DNA of 46,002 nt from Marivita geojedonensis (GCF_002115805.1 NZ_JFKC01000028.1:1-46002); one strand, 5' to 3'; counted from the first letter of the stretch, positions 32,655 through 41,543 are shown. Notes: generated by a model not told the origin, from the letters alone. A program made the numbers and translations.

Positions 32655-32726
32655 GACTCGAACCTCCACGTCCGTACGGACACTAGCACCTGAAGCTAGC
32701 GCGTCTACCAATTCCGCCACCTGGGC
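32640..32726 (-). tRNA. tRNA-Leu, anticodon CAG, with encoded CCA
   Basis: On the minus strand the 5' acceptor arm GCCCAGG pairs with CCTGGGC, followed by ACCA. The D region is TGGCGGAATTGGTAGACGC. The anticodon stem CTAGC/GCTAG encloses loop TTCAGGT, giving anticodon CAG. The long variable arm and T-loop TTCGAGT are typical of class II Leu tRNA. The gene is complete despite the island at its 3' side. Confidence 0.96.
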
Positions 32727-32877
32727 AGGTGTCGTGAGGCTGGCGTTTAATCTTGTGCTCAGGGGGTGTCAACGGGCTTTTTTCAAACTCAGACAACCGC
32801 TTTGCGGCAATCCTACACCTTGCCCGCAGATGGTGACGCGGATAGAGGTCAATCGAGTTATGACCGGGAGCATTCAC

Positions 32878-33858
32878 ATGTCCAAACTTGTCACGATTTA
32901 CGGCGGATCGGGGTTTGTCGGGCGTTATATCGCGCGGCGTATGGCCAAGGATGGCTGGCGTGTGCGCGTGGCGGTGCGTCGTCCAAACGAAGCGATCTTC
33001 GTAAAACCGTACGGCGTTGTCGGACAGGTCGAGCCAATCCTGTGCAACATCCGTGACGACGCTAGCGTCAGGGCAGCGATGCATGGGGCAGATGCCGTGG
33101 TCAATTGTGTGGGTATCCTTGCGGAATCCGGGAAGAACACATTTGAGGCGGTTCAGGCCGAAGGCGCAGAACGGGTTGCGCGGCTGGCTGCCGAAGCTGG
33201 AATTCAAACGCTGGTTCATATCTCGGCTATTGGTGCCGATGCCGAAGGCGAAAGCGACTATCAGCGCACGAAGGCAGAGGGCGAGTCGGCCATACTCAAA
33301 CACATGCCGGGTGCTGTGATCCTTCGTCCGTCGATCGTGTTTGGGCCAGAGGACGAGTTCTTCAATCGGTTTGCAGGAATGACCCGTCTGGGTCCGATCC
33401 TGCCGGTTGTCGGCGCAGAGTCGAAGTTCCAACCGGTATATGTGGATGACGTCGCCAAAGCCGCCTGCATGGCTGTCACCGGTAAAGCGGCCGCAGGTAT
33501 CTACGAGCTGGGCGGTCCGGATGTGAACACGTTCCGGGAGCTTATGCAGCAGATGCTTCAGGTGATCCGTCGTCGCCGTCTGATCGTGAACATCCCCTTC
33601 TTCGCAGCATCGATCCTGGGCGGGCTGTCCGATTTCGCAAACACAATCAGTGGCGGATTGATCCCGGCTATGATTACGCGCGATCAGGTCAAGAACCTGC
33701 GCAACGACAATGTCGTATCGGATGGAGCGAAAACCTTCGCAGATCTGGGCATCAAGCCTGTCGCACTTGAAGCCGTCCTTCCGGATTACCTTTGGCGCTT
33801 CCGCCCGTCAGGCCAGTACGCGGGCATCAAGGAAAGCGCAAAGAACCTGCGCGTCTGA
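32878..33858 (+). CDS. NAD(P)-binding NDUFA9-like (complex I-associated) SDR protein
   Basis: 326 aa. An atypical short-chain dehydrogenase with Rossmann motif TIYGGSGFVGRYIARRMA, VVNCVGILAESG, and SAIGADAEGESDYQRTKAEGE (YxxxK). This resembles the NDUFA9/Rv-type subfamily that, in alphaproteobacteria, is associated with complex I or ubiquinone metabolism. Binding of NADPH is likely; the catalytic role is unclear. The open frame begins far upstream, reading across the tRNA, but ATG 32878 follows GGGAG and matches the family start. A terminator-like inverted repeat follows. Confidence 0.88.
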   Translation: MSKLVTIYGGSGFVGRYIARRMAKDGWRVRVAVRRPNEAIFVKPYGVVGQVEPILCNIRDDASVRAAMHGADAVVNCVGILAESGKNTFEAVQAEGAERVARLAAEAGIQTLVHISAIGADAEGESDYQRTKAEGESAILKHMPGAVILRPSIVFGPEDEFFNRFAGMTRLGPILPVVGAESKFQPVYVDDVAKAACMAVTGKAAAGIYELGGPDVNTFRELMQQMLQVIRRRRLIVNIPFFAASILGGLSDFANTISGGLIPAMITRDQVKNLRNDNVVSDGAKTFADLGIKPVALEAVLPDYLWRFRPSGQYAGIKESAKNLRV

Positions 33859-33865
33859 CCACATC

Positions 33866-33893
33866 TGCCCGCCAGACTCAGTGGTGGCGGGCA
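33866..33893 (+). terminator. inverted repeat after the NDUFA9-like gene
   Basis: TGCCCGCCA and TGGCGGGCA form a perfect 9-bp stem with a 10-base loop, beginning eight bases after the stop. AAGACTTT follows. It overlaps the last bases of the converging DUF6455-like gene. Confidence 0.55.
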
Positions 33894-34144
33894 AGACTTT
33901 CAAGGGTTTTGGTGTTGGCACATCCCGGCGGGGCAGTGCTGGTCAGAGCCAGCTGCTCGCCCAGCCAGCACTTGCAATTCTCTACCAGAGCGCATTCCCG
34001 ACAGGCGGTCACGAGAGAGGCATAATCCTGTGCCGTGATCCTGTCACTCGCCATGGCCTCTGACAGGTTTACCCCCATCACCCGCGCAACGCTGCGCGTC
34101 AGCCAGAAGTGGAGTTCCGGGCTTCCCATCTCATTCTGTGCCAT
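33878..34144 (-). CDS. DUF6455-like cysteine-motif protein, copy 3
   Basis: 88 aa. Helix LHFWLTRSVARVMGVNLSEAM is followed by CRECALVENCKCWL and later PPGCANTKTL. The motif C48-x2-C51-x5-C57-x17-C75-x-N is shared with both upstream paralogues and could bind a metal or Fe-S cluster. No signal peptide. ATG 34144 lies inside the end of copy 2, a 14-base overlap. Family assignment (DUF6455) is by recollection of the N-terminal pattern; function unknown. Confidence 0.72.
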   Translation of the reverse strand: MAQNEMGSPELHFWLTRSVARVMGVNLSEAMASDRITAQDYASLVTACRECALVENCKCWLGEQLALTSTAPPGCANTKTLESLARHH

Positions 34145-34436
34145 CGTTCTGCCTCTTCGATAACAGGTGCAGCAGGTCCGCGTTGAGACAGTCTGCTGGC
34201 GGGGTGGCAGACGAGTCGATATCGGTTCTGTCCAGCCAGCGCTCGCAACCATTTACCCACTGGCACGACCGGCAGCGCTGCACCATGTCCACCCATTCCT
34301 GTTCGACTATGTCGCCTTCGCGCGCGGCCTGGGCGGTGTTGACGCCACAGGTCTTGGCCATTCGTTGCACCAACCAAAAGTGCACACCTGTATCGCCCAG
34401 CGGACGCCATCGGGAATGGTTCAGTTCTTCTGTCAT
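34131..34436 (-). CDS. DUF6455-like cysteine-motif protein, copy 2
   Basis: 101 aa. It shares the VHFWLVQRMAKTCGVN helix and the motif CRSCQWVNGCERWL with copies 1 and 3; C55-x2-C58-x5-C64-x18-C83-x-N is kept. It overlaps copy 1 by ATGA and copy 3 by 14 bases, making one three-gene transcription unit. It is the longest copy. The product is probably cytoplasmic; no signal peptide is visible. Metal binding is inferred only from the invariant cysteines. Confidence 0.72.
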   Translation of the reverse strand: MTEELNHSRWRPLGDTGVHFWLVQRMAKTCGVNTAQAAREGDIVEQEWVDMVQRCRSCQWVNGCERWLDRTDIDSSATPPADCLNADLLHLLSKRQNDGTE

Positions 34437-34687
34437 TTTGGTTTCAACGCGCCGAACATGTCACCATTGCGACAGTACTCCGGCAACTCCAATGCTGGGC
34501 CTGCGCTGTCGAGCAGGCATTTACAGGCATCGGGCTGGGTGCACCCCATGCACCTGTCCACAGCCAGTTCAAACTGTTCTTCTGAAATCTCGGCGCGCAG
34601 CACCATCTCCTGAAGGTCCAACCCCTGACGGTCGGCCATACCAAGAACCAGTTGCGTGTGCGCCTCACGTTTCGAGTCGTAGGACAT
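34433..34687 (-). CDS. DUF6455-like cysteine-motif protein, copy 1
   Basis: 84 aa from ATG 34687, which follows GGGGAGC; an ATG at 34702 would add five residues. A long helix (HTQLVLGMADRQGLDLQEMVL) precedes CMGCTQPDACKCLL and EYCRNGD. The pattern C46-x2-C49-x5-C55-x16-C72-x-N matches copies 2 and 3. It is the first gene of the tandem trio, divergent in sequence from the others, so the duplication is old. Function unknown. Confidence 0.72.
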   Translation of the reverse strand: MSYDSKREAHTQLVLGMADRQGLDLQEMVLRAEISEEQFELAVDRCMGCTQPDACKCLLDSAGPALELPEYCRNGDMFGALKPK

Positions 34688-34765
34688 AACAATGCTCCCC
34701 ATTGTTCTGCCCTAAGGTTAAGCTGCGCGCTGAACCCCAGCCTTGATGCAGGTCAATCTGTAGGT

Positions 34766-35485
34766 TCAGAGACCTTCAGCGGTCCGGCGGACCATTTCCA
34801 TCCGCGCCGCGTTCGGTGGGTGCGATCCAAGGAAACGATTGCCGGGATCAGGTATCCTGTTGAAGAACTGGGCGCCACGCACCGGGTTGTAACCCGCACG
34901 GGCAGTGATGATCGTACCAAGACGATCTGCCTCCAATTCAAAATCCTTGGAATAGGTTCGGGCACCAAGCGAGGCTCCTATCTGCTCGGCCGATTGGACC
35001 GCTGCCGCGTCAGCGCCGCCAAGCGCTACAAGGCCAGAGAGAATCACTGCGCCGACCGCCGCGTTCTGCTGTGTTCGACCCAAATGCCCCAGAACATGAT
35101 GCGCGGCTTCGTGCCCCATGACAAAAGCCAGCTCATCGGCATTCTCTACCGATGCGATCAGTCCAAGGTTAAAGGCAAGGATCGGGCGCCCATTGCGGTC
35201 GACCGTCTGGAAGGCGTTCGGCGGTTGACCCGGACGGTCATCGACCACGATCTGAAAATCGCAATTCGCGCGCGGTGCCATCATTCGGCATTCGCGCTCG
35301 GCCACTGGCTCTACAGTCTCCACGACGGAAACGAACTGGCGCGCTGCAATCCCGGCACGACTGCGCGCTTCCTGTTCTGTCAACTGCGGCGCACTGCTTT
35401 GTGGACGTGCTGCACCGGGTGATGCCGTGGTCGCGACATCACAGGCTGCGAGCACCGCAAAGGCCAATAGAACGAGCCAGCGCAT
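34766..35485 (-). CDS. M48-family metalloprotease lipoprotein
   Basis: 239 aa. The signal peptide ends with a lipobox (LLAFAVLAACD), so the enzyme is anchored in the envelope facing the periplasm. The catalytic motif is FVMGHEAAHHVLGH (HExxH), with the third zinc ligand in FELEADRLGT. It resembles BepA/LoiP-type peptidases that assist outer-membrane protein quality control, though without the TPR domain of BepA. The domain is complete. It is divergent from the small gene at 35617. Confidence 0.9.
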   Translation of the reverse strand: MRWLVLLAFAVLAACDVATTASPGAARPQSSAPQLTEQEARSRAGIAARQFVSVVETVEPVAERECRMMAPRANCDFQIVVDDRPGQPPNAFQTVDRNGRPILAFNLGLIASVENADELAFVMGHEAAHHVLGHLGRTQQNAAVGAVILSGLVALGGADAAAVQSAEQIGASLGARTYSKDFELEADRLGTIITARAGYNPVRGAQFFNRIPDPGNRFLGSHPPNAARMEMVRRTAEGL

Positions 35486-35616
35486 CCAGTCACTCCCTGC
35501 ATCTGAGTGGATAGAAATAAGGTGAACAACGCCGGGCCGCCAGTGGTCAAATCACATCGGTGTTTATCCGCAGATGCGACTTGGCTTTTGACCGGACACC
35601 GCGCTACGCTTCAGAC

Positions 35617-35856
35617 ATGTTTAGCATCGAACACGAATTCGACTCGACCGTTGTGACGCTTGTGGATGAAGGCGAAGGCCCGCTTCAGGAAGACGTTATC
35701 GTCAACGGTTTTGAAGAATGCATCACGGTTGAACAGTACGATCCACGTACGGATCGTGTGAACCGGATTACGCTGTCAATGTCGCAGATGCGGGATCTTG
35801 CTGCCGCGATTTCATTGCCGGAAGGCGTGTATTCCCGAGAAGACGCGGCGAGTTAG
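35617..35856 (+). CDS. small conserved-looking protein of unknown function
   Basis: 79 aa starting MFSIEHEFDSTVVTLVDEGEGP. Acidic, beta-strand rich, then a helix (MSQMRDLAAAISLPEG). No signal peptide. ATG 35617 fits better than the longer frame from 35560, which has no ribosome site. I recall similar proteins in Rhodobacterales without a function. Its stop overlaps the end of the DUF167 gene on the other strand by four bases. Confidence 0.65.
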   Translation: MFSIEHEFDSTVVTLVDEGEGPLQEDVIVNGFEECITVEQYDPRTDRVNRITLSMSQMRDLAAAISLPEGVYSREDAAS

Positions 35857-36107
35857 TCAAGTCGAAACACTTTATCTCGCCCCTTGTGCCCCTGGACGAG
35901 ATTCAGACGGGTCTTTGCAACACCAAGCGCCTTGGACAGAAGCTTGATTACGGCCGCATTTGCTTTTCCATCCGCAGGCGGCGCGGTGACGCTGATCTTG
36001 ATAGTCTCATCCTCAATCTCCACCTTATTGGCCCGGGCGTTTGGCGTGACGCGCACGGCGAGGGTCGCGCCCGACTGAGCAAAACTGGCAAGACTGTTCT
36101 TCGACAT
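35853..36107 (-). CDS. DUF167 (YggU-family) protein
   Basis: 84 aa. LAVRVTPNARANKVEIEDETIKISVTAPPADGKANAAVIKLLSKALGV is the DUF167 core: the conserved VTPxA, APPxxGKAN and the helix LLSKALGV, then LVQGHKGRDKVFRL. The fold is small alpha/beta; the biochemical role is unknown across the family, though it is widespread and often beside YggT genes (not here). Start ATG 36107 is near the usual family start. Confidence 0.9.
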   Translation of the reverse strand: MSKNSLASFAQSGATLAVRVTPNARANKVEIEDETIKISVTAPPADGKANAAVIKLLSKALGVAKTRLNLVQGHKGRDKVFRLD

Positions 36108-36187
36108 GGTTTCGGCCTATCACGCCAATTGTCCTGTCCAAAGCCCCAACCGGGGCGAAGTCCGGCAAACAAGACGAAGGAGGCCCC

Positions 36188-36766
36188 ATGCCAGAGGAAA
36201 ACACGGCAGTTCTGGAATTCCTGCAGACACGACGGTCTCGCCCAGCCAAGCTGCTTCAGGACCCCGCGCCTGATCGGGATGCGCTCTTGCCGATCCTGAC
36301 CGCAGCGGCGCGCACGCCTGATCACGGGAAACTGGAGCCTTGGCGCTTCATCGTTCTTGAAAAGGCTGCTCTGGCGCGTCTTGCAAACGCCGTTGACCAG
36401 TGCGGCCGTGAGTCAGGACGTTCGGATGAGGACATTACCAAGGCGCGCAACCAATTTGAGAACAGCCCGTTATGCGTGGCGGTGATCGAAGTGCAGAAGC
36501 CGTCCGAGAAGATCCCGCCTATCGAACAGACCTACTCCACCGGAGCGGTATGCCTTGCCTTGCTGAATGCGGCGTTGGCGTCTGGCTGGGGCGCAAACTG
36601 GCTCAGCGGGTGGCCGTCACACAGCAGCGAATTCTGCAGTGCCGCGCTGGGTCTGTCGGAGAATGAGCGGGTGGCCGGTTTCATTCACATTGGGACGGCG
36701 TCTGCCATTCCGCCCGAGCGCCCGCGTCCGGACATCGGCGCAATTACAACCTGGCTCGACTCATGA
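36188..36766 (+). CDS. nitroreductase family (YdjA-like) FMN oxidoreductase
   Basis: 192 aa. LEFLQTRRSRPAKLLQDPAP opens the FMN-binding nitroreductase fold, followed by AAARTPDHGKLEPWRFIVLE (typical of the YdjA subfamily) and GWGANWLSGWPSHS near the C-terminus. It would reduce nitro or quinone compounds with NAD(P)H as a homodimer; the natural substrate is unknown. AAGGAGG precedes ATG 36188. Its stop overlaps the start of the EI24 gene by ATGA, so the two are co-translated. Confidence 0.9.
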   Translation: MPEENTAVLEFLQTRRSRPAKLLQDPAPDRDALLPILTAAARTPDHGKLEPWRFIVLEKAALARLANAVDQCGRESGRSDEDITKARNQFENSPLCVAVIEVQKPSEKIPPIEQTYSTGAVCLALLNAALASGWGANWLSGWPSHSSEFCSAALGLSENERVAGFIHIGTASAIPPERPRPDIGAITTWLDS

Positions 36767-37464
36767 TCCTGCGCAGTTTTCTTCTGACCCTGGGCCAGTT
36801 GGGCGATCCTCGGTTTCGGAAAGTTCTGTTCCTGGGAATAGGACTTGGATTTGCACTGCTGGTTGCGTTTTTCGCTGCGCTTATGTGGCTGTTGAACGCA
36901 ACGTTGGGACCGGAAGCGACACTGCCGTTTATCGGAGAAGTGACCTGGCTGGACGACTTACTCAGCTGGACGGCCCTCATCTCGATGATTGTTCTGTCGG
37001 TCTTTCTGATGGTCCCCGTCGCGTCAGCAATCACGTCGATGTTTCTCGACGATGTCGCGGACGCAGTCGAAGAACAGCATTATTCACATCTTCCCAAGGC
37101 AGAGCGCGTTCCGTTTGGTGACGCGCTTCGCGATACAGTCAATTTTCTGGGCGTACTAATCGGAGCGAATATCTTCGCGCTTATTCTCTACGTGATGTTC
37201 CCGCCATTCGCCCTGTTCATCTTTTGGGGGTTGAACGGGTTTCTGCTTGGACGTGAATACTTCACGCTGGCAGCCATGCGGCGCGAAGGGCGCGCCGGTG
37301 CCAAGGCGCTCCGCAAACGCCACGCCGGAAAGATCTGGATCGCCGGAACGCTGATGGCAATGCCGCTTTCCCTACCGCTGGTGAACCTCGTGATCCCAAT
37401 CCTTGGCGCGGCGACGTTTACCCACCTGTACCACCAAATTCAGGCGCGGGCCCCATCCGGTTGA
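36763..37464 (+). CDS. EI24-domain membrane protein (CysZ-like)
   Basis: 233 aa inner-membrane protein. Hydrophobic spans are at about residues 24-48 (VLFLGIGLGFALLVAFFAALMW), 68-92, 130-165 (FLGVLIGANIFALILYVMFPPFALFIFWG) and near the C-terminus. The order matches EI24/CysZ proteins; CysZ transports sulfate in enterics, but this family also has members of unknown role. Co-translated with the nitroreductase. Its 3' end overlaps the converging DUF1467 gene by 47 bases. Confidence 0.85.
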   Translation: MILRSFLLTLGQLGDPRFRKVLFLGIGLGFALLVAFFAALMWLLNATLGPEATLPFIGEVTWLDDLLSWTALISMIVLSVFLMVPVASAITSMFLDDVADAVEEQHYSHLPKAERVPFGDALRDTVNFLGVLIGANIFALILYVMFPPFALFIFWGLNGFLLGREYFTLAAMRREGRAGAKALRKRHAGKIWIAGTLMAMPLSLPLVNLVIPILGAATFTHLYHQIQARAPSG

Positions 37465-37714
37465 AGAAATCAATGTCACGGATGGTGATCCATCCTGACA
37501 CAATGATACCCGCAATCACGATCCACAGCGCAATGCTGACAAACGTCGTGATCCACGCCTTCTTCTTGAGGTTGTGAACCTCCGGTGAGCCAGCATGCGT
37601 GCCTGGCACCACCTGTCCCAGATCACCCTGTGTCTGGAGCCGGATCGGAATGACGATCAGGAACACCATGAACCAGATCACGGCGAACAGGACGATGGCA
37701 GAGGTGATGGACAT
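37418..37714 (-). CDS. DUF1467 membrane protein
   Basis: 98 aa with two spans: ITSAIVLFAVIWFMVFLIVIPI and WITTFVSIALWIVIAGIIVSGW. Between them VVPGTHAGSPEVHNLKKKAW carries the conserved PGTHAGSP segment of DUF1467. In alphaproteobacteria this gene commonly follows methylmalonyl-CoA epimerase, as here. It converges with the EI24 gene and overlaps it. Function unknown. Confidence 0.9.
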   Translation of the reverse strand: MSITSAIVLFAVIWFMVFLIVIPIRLQTQGDLGQVVPGTHAGSPEVHNLKKKAWITTFVSIALWIVIAGIIVSGWITIRDIDFFNRMGPAPEFGGTGG

Positions 37715-37748
37715 TTACGTACTCCTTTTCCCCAAATTTGGGATCAGG

Positions 37749-38153
37749 TCAGACTTGTTCCAGTTCCACGAGGCAACCGTTGAAGTCTTTCGGATGCAGA
37801 AACAGAACGGGCTTGCCATGAGCCCCGATTTTCGGTGTCCCATCCCCGAGAACCCGGGCACCGGTTTCCCTGAGATGATCCCGCGCAGCAAGAATATCAT
37901 CGACTTCATAACAGACGTGGTGAATCCCACCGGAGGGGTTTTTTTCAAGGAAACCCGCAATTGGGCTGCTGTCACCAAGCGGGTAGAGCAACTCGATTTT
38001 TGTATTCGGAAGTTCGATGAACACGACCGTAACGCCGTGATCCGGTTCATCCTGCGGATCGCCAACCTTTGCGCCCAGCGCATTGCGGTACTGGTTGGAC
38101 GCCGCCTCGAGGTCAGGTACGGCAATGGCTACGTGATTCAATCGTCCGATCAT
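37749..38153 (-). CDS. mce: methylmalonyl-CoA epimerase
   Basis: 134 aa VOC-fold enzyme. MIGRLNHVAIAVPDLEAA opens the first module, with metal ligand His in NHVAIAV; GGIHHVCYEVDDI and CLVELEQV give further ligands. VVFIELPNTKIELLYPLG and GKPVLFLHPKDFNG are also typical. It interconverts (S)- and (R)-methylmalonyl-CoA in the propionyl-CoA route to succinyl-CoA, cytoplasmic. The start at 38153 gives the usual length; the longer frame (to 38459) is not part of the family. Its 3' neighbour is DUF1467. Confidence 0.95.
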   Translation of the reverse strand: MIGRLNHVAIAVPDLEAASNQYRNALGAKVGDPQDEPDHGVTVVFIELPNTKIELLYPLGDSSPIAGFLEKNPSGGIHHVCYEVDDILAARDHLRETGARVLGDGTPKIGAHGKPVLFLHPKDFNGCLVELEQV

Positions 38154-38279
38154 CTGGTCTCTCCGTCTGCACTTGGGCGCGCTTATCCCCCGGTCCACGA
38201 AATCAGACAAGAGGCGAGAGCGCATTAACGACCTGTTAGCCCTGACCGCGCCAAAATGAAGCGACTCATGGAGGGCGAG

Positions 38280-38996
38280 ATGATTGATGATGAGGCTTTG
38301 GACCAATTTCGAAGACCAACGGCAACCCGGCCCCTGCTTGGCCTGACCATCCTCGCGGTCGAGGACAGCCGCTACGCCTGTGATGCGCTCAGATTGATGT
38401 GTCTGCACAGTGGTGCCCGATTGCGACGGGCTGATTGCCTCAAGTCTGCACGCCGCCACTTACAGGTCTATCGCCCATCCGTGGTGATCATCGACATGGG
38501 ATTGCCAGATGGCAGCGGTGCTGAGCTGATCTCGGAACTGGCATCGGCGACCCCGAGAGTGTCTGTAATCCTTGGAACAAGCGGAGATGCTTTTGCCGAG
38601 GACATCACTTTCGCAGCCGGGGCAGATGGATTTCTCGCCAAACCGATCACCAACTTGGGTGTATTTCAGAACGCGATCCTGCAGCACCTTCCCGAGGACC
38701 GACAGCCCAGTGGCCTGCGGCCCGTCAGAAACGATCAGGTCCATCCCGACCCGATCACATTCCGTGAGGATATGGCGCATGTGGCAGAGATACTCGGCGG
38801 TCCGGTAGATGAGCGGATGATCGACTACGTAACCCTGTTTCTGCAGGGCGTGGCAAGAACTGCAGAAGACACCATTCTCGAGGATGCTGCCGCCGATCTT
38901 GCCAACGCGCGTTCAGACGGGGCGCCGCTTTTGGGCCCAGTCTCAAAGCTTTCGGGTTTGGTGCAGGCAAGGCTACAGGATGCGGTCGCTATTTAG
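38280..38996 (+). CDS. response regulator, receiver domain with a C-terminal helical domain
   Basis: 238 aa. Receiver domain features are LAVEDSRYA (acidic pocket), VVIIDMGLPDGSG (phospho-accepting Asp), the Thr/Ser region LGTSGDAF, and FLAKPITNLG with the conserved Lys. The C-terminal ~90 residues (VAEILGGPVDERMIDYVTLFLQGVAR) form helices resembling a phosphotransfer or dimerisation bundle; I see no DNA-binding or GGDEF motif. No histidine kinase is adjacent. ATG 38280 has GGAGGG four bases away; ATGs at 38256 and 38268 are alternatives. Confidence 0.85.
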   Translation: MIDDEALDQFRRPTATRPLLGLTILAVEDSRYACDALRLMCLHSGARLRRADCLKSARRHLQVYRPSVVIIDMGLPDGSGAELISELASATPRVSVILGTSGDAFAEDITFAAGADGFLAKPITNLGVFQNAILQHLPEDRQPSGLRPVRNDQVHPDPITFREDMAHVAEILGGPVDERMIDYVTLFLQGVARTAEDTILEDAAADLANARSDGAPLLGPVSKLSGLVQARLQDAVAI

Positions 38997-39036
38997 CGCC
39001 AACCCGACCGAAAAAGCCATGTTCACTGAAGATACC

Positions 39037-39065
39037 TGTTCGGACCGGACAAACCGATCCGAACA
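39037..39065. terminator. inverted repeat between the response regulator and aspS
   Basis: TGTTCGGA and TCCGAACA enclose a second short stem CGG/CCG with loop ACAAA. It sits between the convergent ends at 38996 and 39075. No long T run, so it is a moderate candidate for a shared terminator. Confidence 0.5.
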
Positions 39066-39074
39066 AAGAAGGAC

Positions 39075-40853
39075 TTAGTCCTCTTTGGGAATAACGCGGA
39101 GACCCAGTTCCATCAGCTGGTCGCTGGTCGGATCAGACGGAGCGTTCATCATCAGATCTTCTGCCCGCTGGTTCATCGGGAACATGATGACCTCACGGAT
39201 ATTCGCTGTGTCTGCGAGCAGCATTACCATTCGGTCAATGCCGGCAGCACAACCACCGTGGGGTGGGGCACCAAACCGGAATGCATTGACCATACCACCG
39301 AACCGCTTGCGCACTTCGTCTTCGCCGTAGCCTGCAAGTTCAAACGCTTTGAACATAATCTCAGGCTTGTGGTTCCGGATCGCTCCAGACACCAGTTCGT
39401 AGCCGTTACAGGCGAGGTCATACTGGTAGCCCAGGACGTCAAGCGGATTGCCCTGAAGCGCGTCCATACCACCCTGCGGCATCGAGAACGGGTTGTGGCT
39501 GAAATCCACCGCGCCGGTTTCCTCATCGGCTTCGTACATCGGGAAGTCGACGATCCAGGCAAACGCAAAACGGTCCTTGTCGGTCAGGCCGAGCTCATCG
39601 CCGATCACCACCCGCGCTTTGCCGGCAACGGTTTCGAAGCTCGAAGGTTTTCCTCCAAGGAAGAAGGCCGCATCGCCCACCTCAAGGCCCAGCTGCTGGC
39701 GGATTGCCTCGGTGCGTTCGGGGCCGATGTTCTTGGCCAGCGGACCAGCCGCCTCCATTCCATCTCCCTGATCGCGCCAGAAGATGTAGCCCATACCGGG
39801 CAGACCTTCTTTCTGAGCGAAGGCGTTCATCCGATCACAGAATTTGCGGCTGCCTCCGCCAGGTGCCGGGATTGCCCGGATTTCAGTGCCTTCCTGCTCG
39901 AGCAACTTGGCGAAAATTGCAAAGCCCGAACCGCGGAAATGCTCGGTGCAATCCTGCATTTTGATCGGGTTGCGCAGGTCCGGCTTGTCTGTTCCATACC
40001 AAAGAGCTGCATCCCGGTAGGAAATCTGTGGCCAGTCAGTATCGACTTTCCGGCCACCGCCGAATTCCTCGAACACACCCTGCATAACGGGTTGGATGGT
40101 ATCGAACACGTCCTGCTGGCTGACAAAGGACATCTCCATGTCCAACTGGTAAAAGTCGGTCGGCGATCTGTCTGCGCGCGGGTCTTCGTCCCGGAAACAG
40201 GGGGCGATCTGGAAATACTTGTCGAAGCCACTGACCATGATCAGCTGCTTAAATTGTTGCGGCGCTTGCGGAAGCGCATAGAACTTCCCGGGGTGCAGGC
40301 GACTGGGCACAAGAAAATCGCGCGCGCCTTCCGGGCTGGAAGCCGTGATGATCGGGGTCTGGTACTCGCGGAAACCACTGTTCCACATGCGCTTGCGAAT
40401 TGACGCCACTACATCCGAGCGAAGGGTCATGTTGCGCTGCATGGCTTCACGGCGCAGATCGAGATAGCGATACCGGAGGCGTGTTTCCTCGGGATATTCC
40501 TGATCGCCAAAAACGATGAGGGGCAATTCTTCTGCCGCCCCGAGCACTTCCATGTCGCGGATGAAGACCTCGATCTCACCGGTCGGCAGCTTCGGGTTCA
40601 CAAGGCTTTCGTCCCGCGCCTTGACCTCACCATCAATCCGGATGCACCACTCGGAGCGTACATTCTCGACCGCATTGAAAACCGGGCTGTCCGGGTCGCA
40701 AAGAACCTGCGTGATCCCGTAATGATCGCGAAGGTCGATGAATAGCACCCCGCCATGGTCCCGGATGCGGTGCACCCAGCCAGACAGGCGAACAGTCTGG
40801 CCAACATCGGCCTTGGTCAGATCAGCGCAGGTGTGGCTGCGATAGGCATGCAT
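39075..40853 (-). CDS. aspS: aspartate--tRNA ligase
   Basis: 592 aa class IIb synthetase. The N-terminal OB-fold anticodon domain is seen as [24 protein letters not shown]. Class II motif 2 is [24 protein letters not shown], with the bacterial-type GAD insertion following, and motif 3 is [13 protein letters not shown]. It charges tRNA-Asp; in alphaproteobacteria it is often non-discriminating and also charges tRNA-Asn, with GatCAB completing the amide. ATG 40853 gives [12 protein letters not shown], the usual start. Confidence 0.96.
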   Translation of the reverse strand: MHAYRSHTCADLTKADVGQTVRLSGWVHRIRDHGGVLFIDLRDHYGITQVLCDPDSPVFNAVENVRSEWCIRIDGEVKARDESLVNPKLPTGEIEVFIRDMEVLGAAEELPLIVFGDQEYPEETRLRYRYLDLRREAMQRNMTLRSDVVASIRKRMWNSGFREYQTPIITASSPEGARDFLVPSRLHPGKFYALPQAPQQFKQLIMVSGFDKYFQIAPCFRDEDPRADRSPTDFYQLDMEMSFVSQQDVFDTIQPVMQGVFEEFGGGRKVDTDWPQISYRDAALWYGTDKPDLRNPIKMQDCTEHFRGSGFAIFAKLLEQEGTEIRAIPAPGGGSRKFCDRMNAFAQKEGLPGMGYIFWRDQGDGMEAAGPLAKNIGPERTEAIRQQLGLEVGDAAFFLGGKPSSFETVAGKARVVIGDELGLTDKDRFAFAWIVDFPMYEADEETGAVDFSHNPFSMPQGGMDALQGNPLDVLGYQYDLACNGYELVSGAIRNHKPEIMFKAFELAGYGEDEVRKRFGGMVNAFRFGAPPHGGCAAGIDRMVMLLADTANIREVIMFPMNQRAEDLMMNAPSDPTSDQLMELGLRVIPKED

Positions 40854-40985
40854 GTCGGATTTCCAATTCTCTGTACGTTTCAAGTCGCCCGGCTCAATGA
40901 TGCAGGTTCATCGAAAAGTCCAGCCATACCGTTGGAATCCACGCCTGTTGTCGCTGGTTTTCACCCCAACGTCATCGCAGGCGGT

Positions 40986-41543
40986 CTAAGGCATCGCCAA
41001 TTCGAACCGACATGCCTTTGAGCCCGCCGCACAGCAGGCGGTTTCAACAAAGCTCAACCGAGTATCGATCGCCTGACTGAATACGGTCTCAAGGACGGTT
41101 TGCTGAAAGACACAGACAGGATCTTTGCTGACTTCAGACCGCGTGACTGGATTGTTGCCGATCTCAAGTGTCGATGTCTTGACCACCCGGAAATCACCGC
41201 TGCCTGTAAAGGTCCATGCATTCTGCGTGGTTGTCCGGACAAGCATCCATGTCGCCAAGGACCATGGCAGTCGACGCAGCAGATCGCGCGCTGCAGGTTC
41301 CATGCGATAATCAAGTACAACTCTTCCGGCCATTTCGCCCGCGGCTTTCATGATGTGCGGCCAGTCATCCGGAAACTCGCGCCGAACCGTCTGATGGACT
41401 TGCGCCACCTGGCGTTCCCGCACCGGTTCCTGCGGTGAAGGAAGAAATTTCAGGCCGGCGTCCCGAAACAAGCGGTCACGATGGTCAGTGCTGATGAACC
41501 TCGAAAGAACGTCATGAATCGGGAGAATCATGTTGGCGCTCAT
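40986..41543 (-). CDS. V4R-domain protein resembling BchJ
   Basis: 185 aa. The conserved central segment LLRRLPWSLATWMLVRTTTQNAWTFTGSGDF, followed by LEIGNNPV and the Cys-rich end VETACCAAGSKACRFEL, matches the V4R family, in particular BchJ, described as a bacteriochlorophyll 4-vinyl-reductase-related factor. The domain probably binds a small hydrophobic ligand. Its neighbours are aspS and carB, not a photosynthesis cluster. GAGAGGAG precedes ATG 41543. A PpsR-type palindrome lies about 270 bases upstream. BchJ identity is likely but not certain, so no symbol is given. Confidence 0.75.
   Translation of the reverse strand: MSANMILPIHDVLSRFISTDHRDRLFRDAGLKFLPSPQEPVRERQVAQVHQTVRREFPDDWPHIMKAAGEMAGRVVLDYRMEPAARDLLRRLPWSLATWMLVRTTTQNAWTFTGSGDFRVVKTSTLEIGNNPVTRSEVSKDPVCVFQQTVLETVFSQAIDTRLSFVETACCAAGSKACRFELAMP

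Noticed and set aside
32614-32877. Open frame running across tRNA-Leu into the NDUFA9-like gene
   Set aside because: It reads antisense to the tRNA, and the family start is at 32878 with its own ribosome site.
39258-40403. Long open frame antisense to aspS (also similar ones opposite urtB, urtC and carB)
   Set aside because: Long antisense frames are common in GC-rich coding DNA; the sense frames carry unmistakable conserved motifs.
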